Source of the DNA: Eubacterium pyruvativorans
GTDB taxonomy: Bacteria; Bacillota; Clostridia; Peptostreptococcales; Anaerovoracaceae
DNA: 49,002 nucleotides
Assembly (NCBI RefSeq): GCF_900102225.1
Contig: NZ_FNBF01000013.1
Location: 1-49,002, forward strand
Reading direction: 5' to 3'
Made by a program: the position numbers and the translations under genes. Shown here in pieces: positions 1-7,053 of the stretch; the stretch's first letter is position 1; every line of letters starts with the position of its first letter. The notes beneath the pieces are model-generated. The model worked only from the letters and a program-made list of their open reading frames with translations, had not been told where the DNA came from and searched no databases.

Positions 1-1449
1 TGTCTTCTGAACCGCTGCGGTATGCGGCTTCGATGCTTTCGGATTCTTCGCATTCGGCGTACTCGGTGCAGCCGGCACTGTCGGAGTATCGACGGACGGC
101 TTGGATGGTGTCGTCGGCGTCGTCGGAACTACTGTTGACGGCGTTGTTGGCTGTGCCGGCGTTGTTGGCGTTGTCGGCTGTGTCGGTGTGGTCGGCGTTG
201 TCGGCGTGGTCGGCGTGGTCGGCGTGGTCGGCGTGGTCGGCGTGGTCGGCGTGGTCGGCGTGGTCGGCGTGGTCGGCGTGGTCGGCGTGGTCGTATCAGT
301 GGACGGCGTATTTTGCGGGATAATGCTTTCCGGAGAAGTTGGCTTGAATTGGTAATGAGAAATATTGTGCCATTCTCCGCTCGTGATGTTTACCTGGTTA
401 GCAACAATCCATCCCGAACTCGTCGCATTAACATTAACGATTGCGTTAGGTGCGTAAATTACACCGGCAACTGATCCATTAATATTCAAAGTATTTACAT
501 TAGGCAAATTCCAAATTACTGATGTTGCCAATGAATCATCCGGTTCGAACGCTTTGTCTTTTTTGTCTCCGAGATACTTCTTAGCATCGCTTCCCGTTCC
601 GTTCCAGTTGAATTTCTGAAGTTGGAAACTACTATTATTATCCAAAAAATCTTTATCTACGTTGAATACAATGCTTTGACCTTTCTCTGCAGTGATCCAA
701 AGACTCTCAGCTTGTTTGAATTTTTCCTTCGTGTTCTGACCATCGGCATTGGAATCAAAAATAGTATTCTTCAGTGTGACATAATATGTCCCCGGCGCAT
801 TTTGTGGTAATTCCAAGTGGTATTTCTGATCAGTCGACCGATATTCAATCGTTGCTTTCAGACTGGTGTTGTCTGCAGCCCTCTGAAGACATGCATCTGA
901 TTGGATCCTCACATTATCTCTCAGCGAATCGATCGCATTATTAATGTCTTCTGAACTATAGTTATTTACCGTTATTTTCACAACGTCTAAGCCCGTTACT
1001 TTGCTCTGTTCAGTCGATGGTGTGTACACCGTAGTAGATTTATTTCCTTTGATTTTGAACTTATCATCAACTGTCCCTAACATGAATTCCTGTTTGACTT
1101 TTTCGGAAGTCAGATCATTTCCGGTTTGAGTTTTACATACTCCGGTTTTTGCTGCCACATTTGTCTCGGCATCCCCCTGGTTTAACTCAAATCTGTTTGC
1201 TACGATGCCATAGTTTACTGCTTGTCCAAGGAATTTGTCTGCAGTGTAGACAGTATTTACATCATTGTTCTCCGTAGAAGCTTCTGTTGTTGTAGACTGC
1301 TCGCTTACCTGTTGTCCGGAATTTGTGACAGTCGTGTCCGTTGCTGCCTCCGCCATCGCCGGAATGGACGAACATACGAGCGTGATCGGAACGCAAAATC
1401 CGAGGATCAGCATCTTCTGTACGAATTTTTTCAAATTAGTTTTCTTCAT
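1..1449 (-). CDS. Choice-of-anchor A type surface adhesin, Thr-Pro stalk (3' end outside window)
   Basis: Minus-strand frame open from an ATG at 1449 to the window edge (483 residues, no stop), preceded by AAAGGA. Residues 1-33 form a signal peptide: a Lys-rich start, a hydrophobic core and an A-M-A end. The body from about residue 58 (FLGQAVNYGIVANRFEL) to about 370 resembles the choice-of-anchor A family; its hallmark end is LNINGSVAGVIYAPNAIVNV followed by GWIVANQVN and GEWHN. Residues of about 378-483 are a Thr/Pro stalk with ten exact TTP units. The wall anchor must lie left of position 1. The gene is visibly more AT-rich than its neighbours, which suggests transfer or different selection. 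It is expected to be secreted and wall-attached. Family assignment is by motif memory; ligand unknown. A c-di-GMP riboswitch precedes it. Confidence 0.85.
   Translation of the reverse strand, partial: MKKTNLKKFVQKMLILGFCVPITLVCSSIPAMAEAATDTTVTNSGQQVSEQSTTTEASTENNDVNTVYTADKFLGQAVNYGIVANRFELNQGDAETNVAAKTGVCKTQTGNDLTSEKVKQEFMLGTVDDKFKIKGNKSTTVYTPSTEQSKVTGLDVVKITVNNYSSEDINNAIDSLRDNVRIQSDACLQRAADNTSLKATIEYRSTDQKYHLELPQNAPGTYYVTLKNTIFDSNADGQNTKEKFKQAESLWITAEKGQSIVFNVDKDFLDNNSSFQLQKFNWNGTGSDAKKYLGDKKDKAFEPDDSLATSVIWNLPNVNTLNINGSVAGVIYAPNAIVNVNATSSGWIVANQVNITSGEWHNISHYQFKPTSPESIIPQNTPSTDTTTPTTPTTPTTPTTPTTPTTPTTPTTPTTPTTPTTPTQPTTPTTPAQPTTPSTVVPTTPTTPSKPSVDTPTVPAAPSTPNAKNPKASKPHTAAVQKT
203..292. repeat. 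Ten perfect 9-bp tandem repeats encoding (Thr-Thr-Pro)n
   Basis: On the plus strand GGCGTGGTC is repeated ten times without a mismatch, with degenerate copies on both sides (about 113-202). On the coding minus strand it reads Thr-Thr-Pro. Because the unit is 9 bp, gain or loss of units keeps the frame and only changes stalk length. Confidence 0.95.
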
Positions 1450-1511
1450 GCCTTGGTCCTTTCTTTTTCTTTGATTCGATTCGTGCGGCTTTTCGTGCAA
1501 TTCGGGTAAAC

Positions 1512-1541
1512 AAAAAAGCCGCAAGGACATCATCCTCCGGC
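1512..1541 (-). terminator. Intrinsic terminator overlapping the 3' end of the c-di-GMP aptamer
   Basis: On the minus strand GCCGGAGGA (from 1541), a short loop, and TCCTTGCGGC are followed by six T (1517-1512). The upstream arm re-uses the GCCGG end of the aptamer. Folding of the aptamer and of the terminator should therefore exclude each other, which would make ligand binding an ON signal. That direction is inference. Confidence 0.7.
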
Positions 1542-1620
1542 AGCTGGCTGTCTCGCACGGTTCACGGGCGAGACCCTATAGTTTTGCGTCTCAGCATCAC
1601 TGCTGATTTGCTCTTTTCAC
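1536..1620 (-). ncRNA. Cyclic-di-GMP-I (GEMM-I) riboswitch
   Basis: Minus-strand leader of the adhesin gene. Visible GEMM-I hallmarks in order: GCAAA, a CAGCA-GUGA-UGCUG hairpin with a GNRA-type loop, GACGCAAAACUAUAGGG, a second helix GUCUCGC/GCGAGAC, and AGCCAGCUGCCG, the tetraloop receptor end. Order, spacing and sequence agree with clostridial c-di-GMP-I aptamers. Its place 90 nt upstream of a surface adhesin fits the known role of c-di-GMP in attachment. Confidence 0.85.
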
Positions 1621-1757
1621 TTATGATTTCCTTCTTAACTTAAATGCATATCGCAACTATGCACCTTTGATGATACCACTTTTTGACCATCTGTCAATAT
1701 CTGGCGCACAAAATCAGGTTCAAATCGGATATTCCGGAGCAGCAACAGGGAGGTACG

Positions 1758-1889
1758 ATGATGAAGAAAGTATTAGTGACATATTTTTCGGCCAGCGGCG
1801 TCACAGCGGGGGTTGCAGAGGAACTGGCAGCAGGCGCCCGGGTTGCGGCAGAGGAATTAACCTATCGTTTCCTCAGACAGCTGTTCTGA
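1758..1889 (+). pseudogene. Flavodoxin N-terminal stub (truncated)
   Basis: After AGGGAGG an ATG opens MMKKVLVTYFSASGVT, the first beta strand and phosphate-binding loop of flavodoxins, followed by VAEELAAGA. The frame stops after 43 residues, where flavodoxins run to about 140-160. The last part (from RVAAEELTYRF) no longer resembles the family, and downstream sequence is occupied by galM on the other strand. It looks like the remnant of a deleted flavodoxin gene with its ribosome site intact. Whether the 43-residue peptide is still made is unknown. Confidence 0.6.
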
Positions 1890-1921
1890 GAAGGGAGGCG
1901 GTATCCTTCGATGCAGCAGCT

Positions 1922-3001
1922 TCATTCCGTGTCGAAGGCGTAGACCGTTTCTGTCCGGAAGGTTTCTCCCGCCCGCAGAATGGTGGCGGGATGCGCCGCA
2001 TAGTGAATCTCATTGGGCGGGAACTGGGGCTCGAAGGCGATGCCCGCCCGGTTGCTGTAGGGCAGTCCCTGCCGGGAGCGGGGACCGCCGGACAGGTAGT
2101 TCCCGGTGTACACATGAACCGCCGGCCGGTCGGTGAATATCCGAAGACGCCTCCCGGAAACGGGATCCGACAGAATGACCGCAGGGGTATCCGCCGGCGC
2201 TTCCGTGAGACGGAAAGAGTGGTCGATGCCCCGGGTGCCGCAGTGACTGCAATAGTCATCGTTTAACGCCGATTGAAGATGGGTTGGCATGCGGAAGTTC
2301 AGCGGGCTGTTTTCCGTCTGCAGTAATGCACCGGTGGTCAGGCCGTTCTGATCCACCGGATACCATGTGTCCGCTCGGATTTGAAGCATGTGACCGCCGA
2401 TGTCTGTGCCGGTGCCGTCGGTCAGCAGCGGATGACCGGTCAGGTTGAAATAGGTGTGGACAGTGGGATTCAGCAGTGTGTCCCGGTCGGAGCGGCCCGT
2501 GATCAGGATGCGCAGGCAGCTTCCTTCCAGCCGGTAGGTGACCTGCAGCGTTACCGTGCCGGGATATCCCTCTTCGCCGTCCGGGGAGGTTGTGGTGAAG
2601 GTGACTGCGGCGCCTTTCCTGTGCGGCCCGGAAGAGCAGGCGGGTTCAGATGAATCGTCGGTTTCGGAAAGATCCGGGTCTGTCGGCAGGATGCGGAATA
2701 TTTTTTTGTCGAAACCCCGGCGTCCGCCGTGCAGATGGTTCGGTCCGTTATTCCGGGCAAGGCGGAATTCCTGTCCGTTCAGGGTGAACCAGCCCCCGGC
2801 GATCCGGTTGGCAACCCGTCCCACACAGGCGCCCAGCATCCGGTCGCAGTTCAGGGCATCCCGGACGTCGGCATAAGAGAGGACGATGTCGTCCCGGTGT
2901 CCGCTGCGGTCCGGGGCCTCGATGCTCATGATGCGGGCGCCCAGAGGAGAGAGGCGGACTGTGAGCTGGTTGCTCCGGAGTGTGATGCAGGTGTCTTTCA
3001 C
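1922..3001 (-). CDS. galM: Aldose 1-epimerase (mutarotase)
   Basis: 359 residues, about the usual GalM length. It interconverts alpha and beta anomers of galactose/glucose in the cytoplasm. Family marks seen: NGPNHLHGG with the first active-site His, HTYFNLTGH with the second, and FEPQFPPNEIHY near the C-terminus containing the general-base Glu. The start is GTG at 3001 with AAAGGGGA just upstream. A TATAAT -10 lies at 3090-3085 on the minus strand. No other galactose genes are in view, so it stands alone here. The C-terminus ends 33 bp from the flavodoxin stub on the opposite strand. Confidence 0.92.
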   Translation of the reverse strand: MKDTCITLRSNQLTVRLSPLGARIMSIEAPDRSGHRDDIVLSYADVRDALNCDRMLGACVGRVANRIAGGWFTLNGQEFRLARNNGPNHLHGGRRGFDKKIFRILPTDPDLSETDDSSEPACSSGPHRKGAAVTFTTTSPDGEEGYPGTVTLQVTYRLEGSCLRILITGRSDRDTLLNPTVHTYFNLTGHPLLTDGTGTDIGGHMLQIRADTWYPVDQNGLTTGALLQTENSPLNFRMPTHLQSALNDDYCSHCGTRGIDHSFRLTEAPADTPAVILSDPVSGRRLRIFTDRPAVHVYTGNYLSGGPRSRQGLPYSNRAGIAFEPQFPPNEIHYAAHPATILRAGETFRTETVYAFDTE

Positions 3002-3326
3002 GGGACTTCCCCTTTCTGTTTCAGTGGAATATGGAATGCGGTTTCGGCAGCGGATCCGGCCTGCCGCTGGAATCGGACACCCCCATTATACAATCTTCGG
3101 CCCGGATGGAAAATAGATCAGCGCAGGAAGTACGTCCGCTTTCTGCGCTTTTTCATTGAAATTTCAACGATGCAAGCAGGGCTTGACAGCCGAGAAACCG
3201 TCTGGAAAGAGCGGGTTGCTTGTGCTATCATGGACTCTGCCCCAGAATGGGATTCGTCAGAGGGATGCGGCGGCGCCGATCCTTTGCGCAGAAACATTTT
3301 TTTCAAATATGCAGAAGGAGAAACGA
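3002..3326. other. Divergent intergenic region galM / HTH regulator
   Basis: Only a TATAAT -10 for galM (3085-3090, minus strand) and a GAAGGAG ribosome site before the regulator stand out. A TTGACA at about 3183 has no convincing -10 at the right distance. The block TATACAATCTTCGGCC at about 3088 recurs near 9116. Confidence 0.4.
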
Positions 3327-3821
3327 ATGGAATTCAGTGAACAGATCCGGCAGATTCGAAAAGACAGCGGTCTGACCCAGGAAGCATTCGCCGAAAAGGT
3401 GCATGTGACCCGGCAGGCAGTTTCCAACTGGGAGAATAACAAGAATCTCCCGGACATCGAAACGCTGATCGTGATCTCTCAGACCTTCCATGTTTCTCTG
3501 GATGAATTGATTCTGGGAGGAAAAGAAGACATGAACAAGATGACAGAAAAACTCATTAAAGACGGAAATGAAGGAAGAAAGGCGAAGATGAACCTGGTTT
3601 CCACGGGGATCGGCGGTGTGCTGATGCTGATGGGGCTGATGTGTCTCTTCATCAAGGCGAACTCGGTGGAATACGTGGACAAGCAGGGGATTCTGCACGA
3701 GAATTTCTACCTGCTGCCGGTGGGTTTCCTGTTTCTCGTTGTCGGCGCAGTGGTTATCCTGACCACGGGAATCGTGTTTGCGGCAAAAAGAAAGAAGGAG
3801 GCCGATCGGGAAAACTGTTAA
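3327..3821 (+). CDS. XRE-family HTH regulator with two C-terminal membrane helices
   Basis: 164 residues from ATG 3327 (AGAAGGAG 6 nt upstream; a longer in-frame start at 3156 lacks a ribosome site). Residues 1-62 are a Cro/C1-type helix-turn-helix (LTQEAFAEKVHVTRQAVSNW, then ENNKNLPDIETL). A charged linker leads to two hydrophobic helices (about 92-110 and 129-152), with a short loop between and a Lys/Arg tail. This HTH-plus-small-membrane-domain build is common in Firmicutes and implies a membrane-tethered DNA-binding protein. Target and signal are unknown. It ends 13 bp before the -35 of the gcv promoter, but nothing shows that it controls that operon. Confidence 0.8.
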   Translation: MEFSEQIRQIRKDSGLTQEAFAEKVHVTRQAVSNWENNKNLPDIETLIVISQTFHVSLDELILGGKEDMNKMTEKLIKDGNEGRKAKMNLVSTGIGGVLMLMGLMCLFIKANSVEYVDKQGILHENFYLLPVGFLFLVVGAVVILTTGIVFAAKRKKEADRENC

Positions 3822-3834
3822 TAATATATCTAAA

Positions 3835-3864
3835 TTGACAGAACCGATCCGGTTCGGATATAAT
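3835..3864 (+). promoter_or_regulatory. Sigma-A promoter of the gcv operon
   Basis: TTGACA (3835-3840), an 18-bp spacer and TATAAT (3859-3864): both hexamers are consensus. Expected RNA start is near 3871, just before the riboswitch. Confidence 0.85.
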
Positions 3865-3892
3865 CGGCGTATGAAATGCTCCGGAAAGGAGC

Positions 3893-3966
3893 CCCGCTGC
3901 AGTACTGGCGGAAGGTGAATTGACACAGTGTACTGCAGCGGGAATACGCCGACCGCCTGGGCATCT
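3893..3966 (+). ncRNA. Probable ZTP (pfl) riboswitch
   Basis: A 13-bp helix (3893-3905 with 3930-3942) encloses ACTGGCGGAA and a small GTG/CAC hairpin. It is followed by ACCGCCTGGGCA (3952-3963), the signature 3' segment of ZTP aptamers. CCGCC can pair with the GGCGG in the loop (3907-3911), the family's pseudoknot. The internal GGGGAG-like segment is not well conserved, which lowers certainty. The regulated operon makes one-carbon units, which fits a sensor of ZTP, the marker of 10-formyl-tetrahydrofolate shortage. Confidence 0.72.
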
Positions 3967-3987
3967 CGGGAGAGATGTCCTTTTTTT
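3959..3987 (+). terminator. Riboswitch-controlled intrinsic terminator before gcvT
   Basis: GGGCATCTC pairs with GAGATGTCC across a 4-nt loop and runs into seven T. The left arm includes GGGCA of the aptamer 3' end. Ligand binding should therefore block the hairpin and allow read-through into gcvT, the usual ON logic of ZTP switches. Confidence 0.82.
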
Positions 3988-4061
3988 ATTTTTTTCTCTC
4001 CCGGGACAGTGAAGGATTCCGTTTCCGCAGAATGCGGAAGCGGAGGCGAAAGAGGTGCGCG

Positions 4062-5183
4062 ATGGAACGAAAAACGCCGCTCTATGATCTGCATGTCAGC
4101 TTAGGCGGAACGATGGTGCCCTTCGGCGGGTATCTGCTGCCGGTGCAGTATCCGGCAGGGATCCGGAAGGAACACATGGCAGTCCGGGAGGGCTGCGGTC
4201 TGTTCGATGTCTCCCACATGGGGGAATTCACGCTGCGGGGATCGGATGCGGCCGGGAATCTGAACCGTATTCTGACGAACCGGTATGATGATCTGACAGT
4301 GGGTAAGGCCCGGTACAGTCCCATGTGTTATGAAGACGGGGGCACGGTGGACGACCTGATCGTATACCGGCGGGGAGAAGAGGAATTCTTCCTCATTGTC
4401 AATGCGGACAACCGGGAGAAGGATTTCAACTGGATCAGGGAGCATCTTTCCGGGGATGCGGATCTGGGGGATGTTTCAGAGGATCTTGCGCTGATCGCTT
4501 TTCAGGGGCCGAAGGCAGAAGACGTTCTGAGCCGGTCCGCCGGCCCGGACAGCATTCCGGCGAAGAATTATTCGGCGGTTTTCGACGCCCGGATCTGCGG
4601 GAATATTCCGTGTATGATCGGACGGACCGGATATACCGGCGAGGACGGATTCGAAATCTGTCTGCCGAAGGAATATGCGGAAACGGTTTTCCGGAAGTTC
4701 CTGGAGGACGGCGAAGAGTACGGTATTCTGCCCTGCGGGCTGGGTGCCCGGGATACGCTGCGGCTGGAAGCGGGAATGCCGCTCTACGGTCACGAACTGA
4801 GCCGGGAGATTTCTCCGGTGGAAGCGGGACTGGATTTCGCCGTGAACTGGGGCAAGCCGGATTTCATGGGCCGGACGGCGTTGATGAAGCAGAAGAATGC
4901 GCTGGCGGAACCGGGGAAGGGCATCCGGAAGCGGGTCGGCATCCTGGCGGAAGGCCGGGGGATTTTCCGGGAGCACTGTCCGGTTCTGATCGGAGAAGAA
5001 GAGATCGGGGTCACCACTTCGGGAACATTCCTGCCGTACCGGAAAGTATCCGGCGCCATGGCGATGGTGCCGGCGGAATGTGCTTCGCCGGGGACGGCAG
5101 TGGAAGTTCTGGTCCGGGGGCGGAAGATCGGAGGAACGATCACCCCGCTGCCTTTTGTCCTTCCGGCAAGGAAGAGAAAGTAG
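4062..5183 (+). CDS. gcvT: Aminomethyltransferase, glycine cleavage T-protein
   Basis: 373 residues from ATG 4062 (AGAGGTG upstream); the longer frame from 3975 starts inside the terminator T-run and is rejected. The enzyme moves the methylene group of aminomethyl-lipoyl GcvH onto tetrahydrofolate and releases ammonia. Family marks: LYDLHVSLGG start, MVPFGGYLLPVQY, GLFDVSHMGE, the folate-site stretch GRTGYTGEDGFEI, and LGARDTLRLEAGMPLYGHEL. First gene of gcvT-gcvH-gcvPA-gcvPB. No lipoamide dehydrogenase gene is in the window, so the L-protein is presumably encoded elsewhere. Confidence 0.95.
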   Translation: MERKTPLYDLHVSLGGTMVPFGGYLLPVQYPAGIRKEHMAVREGCGLFDVSHMGEFTLRGSDAAGNLNRILTNRYDDLTVGKARYSPMCYEDGGTVDDLIVYRRGEEEFFLIVNADNREKDFNWIREHLSGDADLGDVSEDLALIAFQGPKAEDVLSRSAGPDSIPAKNYSAVFDARICGNIPCMIGRTGYTGEDGFEICLPKEYAETVFRKFLEDGEEYGILPCGLGARDTLRLEAGMPLYGHELSREISPVEAGLDFAVNWGKPDFMGRTALMKQKNALAEPGKGIRKRVGILAEGRGIFREHCPVLIGEEEIGVTTSGTFLPYRKVSGAMAMVPAECASPGTAVEVLVRGRKIGGTITPLPFVLPARKRK

Positions 5184-5229
5184 CATCATCACAGAGAAAT
5201 AGAAGAAAGTTATACAGGAGGAAAATGAA

Positions 5230-5601
5230 ATGGCAGGAGAATACAGATACACAGAGTCCCACGAATGGGTTCGCTTCGAAGAGGACGGCACCGCTTATGT
5301 AGGCATTTCCGATTATGCGCAGACCACGATGGGGGACATTGTTTTCGTCGGGCTGCCGGAGCCGGAGGAGGAAGTGACTGCCGGGGAGGTCTTCGGGGAC
5401 ATTGAATCCGTGAAATCCGTTTCCGATCTGATCTCGCCGGTGACCGGTGTGATTCTGGAAGTGAACGATCAGCTGACCGAGGAGCCGGAGCAGGTGAATG
5501 CGGCGCCGCTGGATGCCTGGTTCATTCACGTGGGCAGCATCACGGATCAGGCAGAGTTCATGGATGAGGAAAGCTACCGGACATTCACAGAGGAGGCGTA
5601 G
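5230..5601 (+). CDS. gcvH: Glycine cleavage H-protein (lipoyl carrier)
   Basis: 123 residues, normal for GcvH. AGGAGG lies upstream of ATG 5230. It carries the aminomethyl group between the P and T proteins on a lipoyl arm. The acceptor is Lys62 in ESVKSVSDL. The start YRYTESHEWVRFEEDGTAYV and the GISDYAQ segment are typical. Only 46 bp separate it from gcvT and 3 bp from gcvPA, consistent with one message. Confidence 0.96.
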   Translation: MAGEYRYTESHEWVRFEEDGTAYVGISDYAQTTMGDIVFVGLPEPEEEVTAGEVFGDIESVKSVSDLISPVTGVILEVNDQLTEEPEQVNAAPLDAWFIHVGSITDQAEFMDEESYRTFTEEA

Positions 5602-5604
5602 CGG

Positions 5605-7053
5605 ATGGGTAATTTCATACCGGGAACAAAAAAAGAGCAGCAGGCCATGCTGCAGGATATCGGCTTCCGGGACTGGGAGGACCTGTTCCGGGATATTCCG
5701 GAGGATACCCGGTTCCGGGGGGAACTGGACATGCCGCCGGGCCGGTCCGATCTGGAAGTGGAACGGGAGATCCGCCGGATGGCGGGGAAGAACCGGATTT
5801 TTCCGGTGATGCTCCGGGGTGCGGGCGCCTATGATCACTATGTGCCGGCGGCGGTGGACGAGGTCAGCTCCCGGGAGGAGTTTCTCACCGCTTACACCCC
5901 GTATCAGGCGGAGATCAGCCAGGGCATCCTGCAGTCCATCTTCGAATATCAGACCATGATCTGCGAGCTGACGGGCATGGATGTGTCCAATGCATCGCTG
6001 TATGACGGCGCTTCTGCGGCGGCGGAGGCCTGCGGCATGGCGTGCGACCGAAAAAAGAAGGTTCTCCTCCTCTCCGAAACCCTGGATCCCCGGGTGGTTC
6101 GGGTGATCCGGACCTATGCGGCGGGCCGGGGACAGCGGATTGTGATGGTGCCGGCAGTGAACGGCGCCGCCGATCCGGCGGCGCTGGAGAAGCTGCTGGG
6201 AGAAGAGCCGGAGACGGCCGGGTTCCTGATGCAGTACCCGAACTACTTCGGGATTGTGGAGGATGCGGACAAACTGGCGGAAATCACCCGCCGGGCCGGG
6301 GCAAAATTTCTCATGCATGTGAATCCGTTGGCGCTGGGCGTGCTGAAGACGCCGGGCGAGATCGGCGCCGACATTGTCAGCGGAGAGGGCCAGCCCCTGG
6401 GACTGGGCCTGGCCTATGGCGGCCCGTACCTGGGCATCCTGGCATGCCGCAAAAAGCTCATGCGCAGCATGGTGGGCCGTTTAGTCGGGGAAACGAAGGA
6501 CTCCCGGGGGGACCGGGGGTATGTGCTGACCCTCCAGGCCCGGGAGCAGCACATCCGTCGGGAAAAGGCTTCCAGCAATGTCTGCTCGAATCAGGCCCTC
6601 TGTGCGCTGAAGGCCTCGGTGTACCTGGCGGCAGTGGGGCCGGCGGGGCTCCGGCAGGCGGCGGTGCTCTGCTCCTCCAAGGCCCATTATCTGGCGGAGC
6701 GGCTGGCCGGCGCCGGGCTGACCCCGGCTTACGACAGACCGTTCTTCCATGAGTTCGTCACCGTGTCCCGGGATCCGGCGACAAAAAACATCCTGCATGC
6801 GCTCGCCGACAACGGCATTCTGGGGGGATTCCCGCTCTCGGATCACGAGATCCTGTGGTGCGCCACCGAAAAGAATACGAAGGAAGACATGGACCGGGCA
6901 GCGGCGATTGTGGCGGAAACACTCTCCGGGCTTTCCGGCCGCCGGTACGGGGCGGCTCCGGGTGAAACCATGAAGGAAGCTGCGAAAAAAACGTCGGATA
7001 AAGTCATGAAGGAAGCCGCAGAAAAAATCCCGGGAAAGGAGGTACAGGCATGA
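5605..7053 (+). CDS. gcvPA: Glycine dehydrogenase (decarboxylating) subunit 1
   Basis: 482 residues, somewhat longer than the usual 440-450. With GcvPB it forms the PLP-dependent P-protein that decarboxylates glycine and loads the aminomethyl group on GcvH. Family marks: FIPGTKKEQQAML start, FLTAYTPYQAEISQGILQSI, YDGASAAAEA, GEGQPLGLGLAYGGPYLGIL and SNVCSNQALCAL. The extra length is a charged C-terminal tail (about 452-482) in which MKEAA(K/E)K occurs twice, probably a small internal duplication. Its last 4 bp overlap gcvPB (ATGA type), indicating translational coupling. Confidence 0.95.
   Translation: MGNFIPGTKKEQQAMLQDIGFRDWEDLFRDIPEDTRFRGELDMPPGRSDLEVEREIRRMAGKNRIFPVMLRGAGAYDHYVPAAVDEVSSREEFLTAYTPYQAEISQGILQSIFEYQTMICELTGMDVSNASLYDGASAAAEACGMACDRKKKVLLLSETLDPRVVRVIRTYAAGRGQRIVMVPAVNGAADPAALEKLLGEEPETAGFLMQYPNYFGIVEDADKLAEITRRAGAKFLMHVNPLALGVLKTPGEIGADIVSGEGQPLGLGLAYGGPYLGILACRKKLMRSMVGRLVGETKDSRGDRGYVLTLQAREQHIRREKASSNVCSNQALCALKASVYLAAVGPAGLRQAAVLCSSKAHYLAERLAGAGLTPAYDRPFFHEFVTVSRDPATKNILHALADNGILGGFPLSDHEILWCATEKNTKEDMDRAAAIVAETLSGLSGRRYGAAPGETMKEAAKKTSDKVMKEAAEKIPGKEVQA

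Noticed and set aside
178-300. Tandem array as a possible CRISPR
   Set aside because: Units are 9 bp without spacers and translate as Thr-Thr-Pro inside an open frame.
1667-2266. Plus-strand 199-residue ORF
   Set aside because: Antisense shadow of galM with Arg/Gly-rich low-complexity translation and no ribosome site.
3865-3950. CGGCGTAT/ATACGCCG as outer helix of the gcv leader
   Set aside because: The left arm lies between the -10 and the expected start, so it would not be transcribed.
3835-4061. Glycine riboswitch upstream of gcvT
   Set aside because: The tandem glycine aptamer motifs are absent; the CCGCCTGGGCA signature points to ZTP instead.
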